64,000 bases of DNA from Gammaproteobacteria bacterium (GTDB lineage: Bacteria; Pseudomonadota; Gammaproteobacteria; Pseudomonadales; Moraxellaceae). Below the pieces are notes generated by a model. The model was not told the DNA's origin. It saw only the letters and a program-made list of their open reading frames with translations, and searched no databases. The stretch spans positions 1 through 64,000 of the forward strand of contig JAGWUI010000013.1 in NCBI GenBank assembly GCA_028868515.1, written 5' to 3'. Both the position numbers and the translations under genes were made by a program. Shown piece after piece: positions 62,046 through 64,000 of this stretch (position 1 is the stretch's first letter; the number at the start of each line of letters is the position of its first letter).

Positions 62046-63938
62046 ATGAGTTCTCCGAATCAATTCAGGCTATTGAAACAACGACGCTTTGCGCCATTTT
62101 TCTGGACGATGTTTTTGGGCGCGTTCAATGACAATATTTATAAAAATGCTTTAGTGATATTGGTGGCATTTCAGGGTGCGAAGTTACTGGGTTTCGGTTC
62201 AAGCGATTTGGTCAATCTGGCTGGTGCGATTTTTATTGCGCCGTATATTTTATTGTCTGCAACGGCTGGTCAGATTGCAGATAAGTATGAAAAATCAGGC
62301 TTGATTCAGCGGATCAAACTATTAGAAATTAGCTTGATGGCTTTGGGTGTTGCAGGTTTTTATTGGCATAGTGTACCGCTATTATTTGCGATGTTGTTTG
62401 GTTTGGGATGCCAAGCGGCATTAATTGGCCCTGTCAAATATAGCTTTATGCCTCAACACCTGAATGATACCGAGTTAACAGGTGGTAATGGTTTGGTTGA
62501 AACAGGAATGTATGTGGCGATTCTCGGCGGGACATTGCTGGGCGGTCTTCTCATGGCAGATCATGTGCATGGGGCGATGTTCGTGGCTTTGGGTACGTTT
62601 ACATGTGCAGTGATGGGGTATTTACTGAGTCGTTTGATTCCCAAGTCTCCATCAGATGATGCAAATCTGAAAATCAACTGGAATTTATTGACAGAAACTG
62701 CGCGCAATTGGCAGATGTTACAAGGTCAACGTACCTTACGACTGGCGATTTTGGGCAACTCGTGGTTCTGGTTTTATGGTGCGATTATTCTGGCGCAGAT
62801 TCCAGCGTACACTCAAACCATTCTGCATGGCGATGAAAGTGTAACGACGCTGCTTTTAGCCGTGTTTTCTGTGGGGATTGGCTGCGGTTCTTTGCTATGT
62901 GAAAGGTTATCGCGTGGACGGGTTGAGATTGGCTTAGTGCCTTTTGGTGCGTTTGGTTTAACCATTTTTGCGTTGATATTGGTTTGGATTAAAGCACCGA
63001 GCGTGGCAATAGGAACGACTTTGACGGCAATGCAATTACTGCATGATCCGCAAGGTTGGAAGATTTTGGCAACATTGGCGCTGATTGGCATGTTTGGTGG
63101 TTTTTATATCGTGCCGCTTTATGCGATGTTGCAAGCTGACGCAAAGCCGAGCGAGCGAGCGCGAGTCATTGCCGCAAACAATATCATGAATGCGATTTTT
63201 ATCGTGGTATCCGCTGTATTTGCGATCATTTTGTTTCGATTGAATTTCACGATTTTACAACTCTTCTTTGCCGTCGCGGTGCTGAATGCCTTGGTGGCGA
63301 TTTATATTTTTACCCTTGTTCCACAGTTTATGGTGCGTTTCGTGCTGTGGTTGTTGATCAATACGATTTATCGCGTGCGTTCGGAAGGCCTAGAGCATAT
63401 TCCTGAAACTGGACCTGCGCTATTGATCTGTAACCATGTGTCATATGTCGATGCATTGATTATTGGTACTGAAATCCATCGTCCTCCGCGCTTTATCATG
63501 GATCATCTGATTTTTAAAACGCCAGTATTAGGTGGATTTTTTCGCACGATGAGAGCGATTCCGATTGCTTCATCCAAAGAAGATCCAACCCTGAAAGAGA
63601 AGGCGTTTGATGCTGCGGCGCAAGCCTTACGTGACGGTGATCTGGTGATGATTTTTCCTGAAGGAACACTGACCAAAACAGGTGATTTCAATACGTTTCG
63701 CAGTGGGATGTTAGAGATTTTGCAACGAGAACCTGTGCCTGTGATTCCGATGGCATTGCGTGGTTTGTGGGGGAGTTTCTTCTCTCGGATTGAAGGCGGT
63801 ACGGCAATGATCCGACCTTTTCGGCGAGGTATCTTGAATCGTGTGGAGTTGGTGGTTGCTGCACCAATTGCGCCGAGCGAGGTTTCGATGGAGAAGCTGC
63901 AACAACAAGTTGCCGAGATGCGCGGTGATTTGAAGTAA
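62046..63938 (+). CDS. Fusion of an LplT-like MFS transporter and a PlsC-type acyltransferase
   Basis: A 630-residue inner-membrane protein. The N-terminal part (about 1-405), starting with RRFAPFFWTMFLGAFNDNIY, resembles LplT, the lysophospholipid flippase. The C-terminal part (about 425-630) is a PlsC/1-acylglycerophosphate acyltransferase with HxxxxD at 464-469 (NHVSYVD) and EGT at 539-541. In Escherichia coli, LplT works with Aas, whose acyltransferase is fused to an acyl-ACP synthetase; that synthetase is missing here. The product probably imports lysophospholipids and reacylates them. The ATG at 62046 follows AAGGA. Confidence 0.9.
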   Translation: MSSPNQFRLLKQRRFAPFFWTMFLGAFNDNIYKNALVILVAFQGAKLLGFGSSDLVNLAGAIFIAPYILLSATAGQIADKYEKSGLIQRIKLLEISLMALGVAGFYWHSVPLLFAMLFGLGCQAALIGPVKYSFMPQHLNDTELTGGNGLVETGMYVAILGGTLLGGLLMADHVHGAMFVALGTFTCAVMGYLLSRLIPKSPSDDANLKINWNLLTETARNWQMLQGQRTLRLAILGNSWFWFYGAIILAQIPAYTQTILHGDESVTTLLLAVFSVGIGCGSLLCERLSRGRVEIGLVPFGAFGLTIFALILVWIKAPSVAIGTTLTAMQLLHDPQGWKILATLALIGMFGGFYIVPLYAMLQADAKPSERARVIAANNIMNAIFIVVSAVFAIILFRLNFTILQLFFAVAVLNALVAIYIFTLVPQFMVRFVLWLLINTIYRVRSEGLEHIPETGPALLICNHVSYVDALIIGTEIHRPPRFIMDHLIFKTPVLGGFFRTMRAIPIASSKEDPTLKEKAFDAAAQALRDGDLVMIFPEGTLTKTGDFNTFRSGMLEILQREPVPVIPMALRGLWGSFFSRIEGGTAMIRPFRRGILNRVELVVAAPIAPSEVSMEKLQQQVAEMRGDLK

Positions 63939-63967
63939 TTTTGAAGTAATAAGGTTTAATTAAAATA

Positions 63968-64000
63968 AAGACGTTTACAGTAAAACCTGAAACGTCTTTA
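63968..64000 (+). terminator. Terminator-like hairpin at the window edge
   Basis: AAGACGTTT and AAACGTCTT form a 9-bp stem with a 13-base loop. The T tract starts at the window end and is cut. Confidence 0.6.

Noticed and set aside
1-64000. CRISPR arrays, tRNA, rRNA or integrase-linked att sites
   Set aside because: No regularly spaced direct repeats, no cloverleaf-like sequences in the gaps and no integrase or transposase gene were seen by reading. A tRNA or CRISPR scan would settle it.

Overview
The window looks like a chromosomal segment of a gammaproteobacterium of the Moraxellaceae, most likely an Acinetobacter. This is inferred from the gene set: grpE and dnaK without dnaJ behind them, a def / LysM / dprA / tsaC block, an MdfA/CraA-type efflux protein, a group IV ornithine/lysine decarboxylase and an ACT-type SerA. 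Moderate A+T content and many single-gene transcription units fit too. The species cannot be named from the sequence alone. No rRNA, tRNA, CRISPR array, transposase or prophage was seen.

Layout. 1-8.5 kb: a truncated gene, a quinone-oxidoreductase-like protein, a patatin phospholipase, divergent serA and a D-2-hydroxyacid (probably D-2-hydroxyglutarate) dehydrogenase, a lone A+T-rich AbiH-type phage-defence gene, a GST and an FAH-family hydrolase. 8.5-16.4 kb: a SulP transporter paired with a ParB-like protein, a secreted DUF3761 protein, an M14 peptidase, hslO, ppa, a MAPEG protein and cysK. 16.8-24.4 kb: an alpha/beta hydrolase, a Zn alcohol dehydrogenase, phoBR with a candidate Pho box, an SCP2-like protein, bioB and bioF. 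24.4-30.7 kb: a PPOX protein and GMC oxidoreductase operon, an orphan ParA, a T5orf172/GIY-YIG gene, a PLP decarboxylase, carbonic anhydrase and a small membrane protein. 30.8-34.7 kb: def, then divergent LysM-dprA-tsaC. 35-40.6 kb: two tandem HSL-family hydrolases, then grpE and dnaK, each behind a heat-shock-type promoter. 40.6-50.6 kb: an accessory XRE-type regulator, a thioesterase, a TonB_C/Sel1 protein, an MdfA-type pump, a structured RNA candidate, an SDR/TetR pair, a BenE transporter and an Fsr/AraC pair. 50.6-56.6 kb: a PanE-like reductase, a secreted PHB-depolymerase-like esterase, a methyltransferase, a TetR/DUF4442 pair, and an unknown gene next to an Rhs remnant. 56.6-64 kb: a MarR-NodT-EmrA-EmrB tripartite efflux operon and an LplT-PlsC fusion.

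Themes. Housekeeping genes are interrupted by isolated A+T-rich single genes (AbiH, T5orf172, XRE, unknown plus Rhs scrap), which look like one-gene accessory islets. Regulatory DNA is readable in places. Sigma-32-like promoters precede hslO, grpE and dnaK. One 18-bp inverted repeat (TGACAAT-N4-ATTGTCA) occurs in front of the SDR/TetR pair and of the HSL-type hydrolase, with a close match before the methyltransferase, suggesting one TetR regulon. The MarR efflux operon seems to start with a leaderless mRNA whose promoter is covered by a palindrome. REP-like palindromes sit in several intergenic regions.

Nothing here is a clearly new multi-gene system. The best candidates for novelty are the ParB-like/SulP pair, the shared TetR-type operator, the unknown gene beside the Rhs remnant, the XRE protein with an unrecognised C-terminal domain, and the structured RNA near 45.1 kb.
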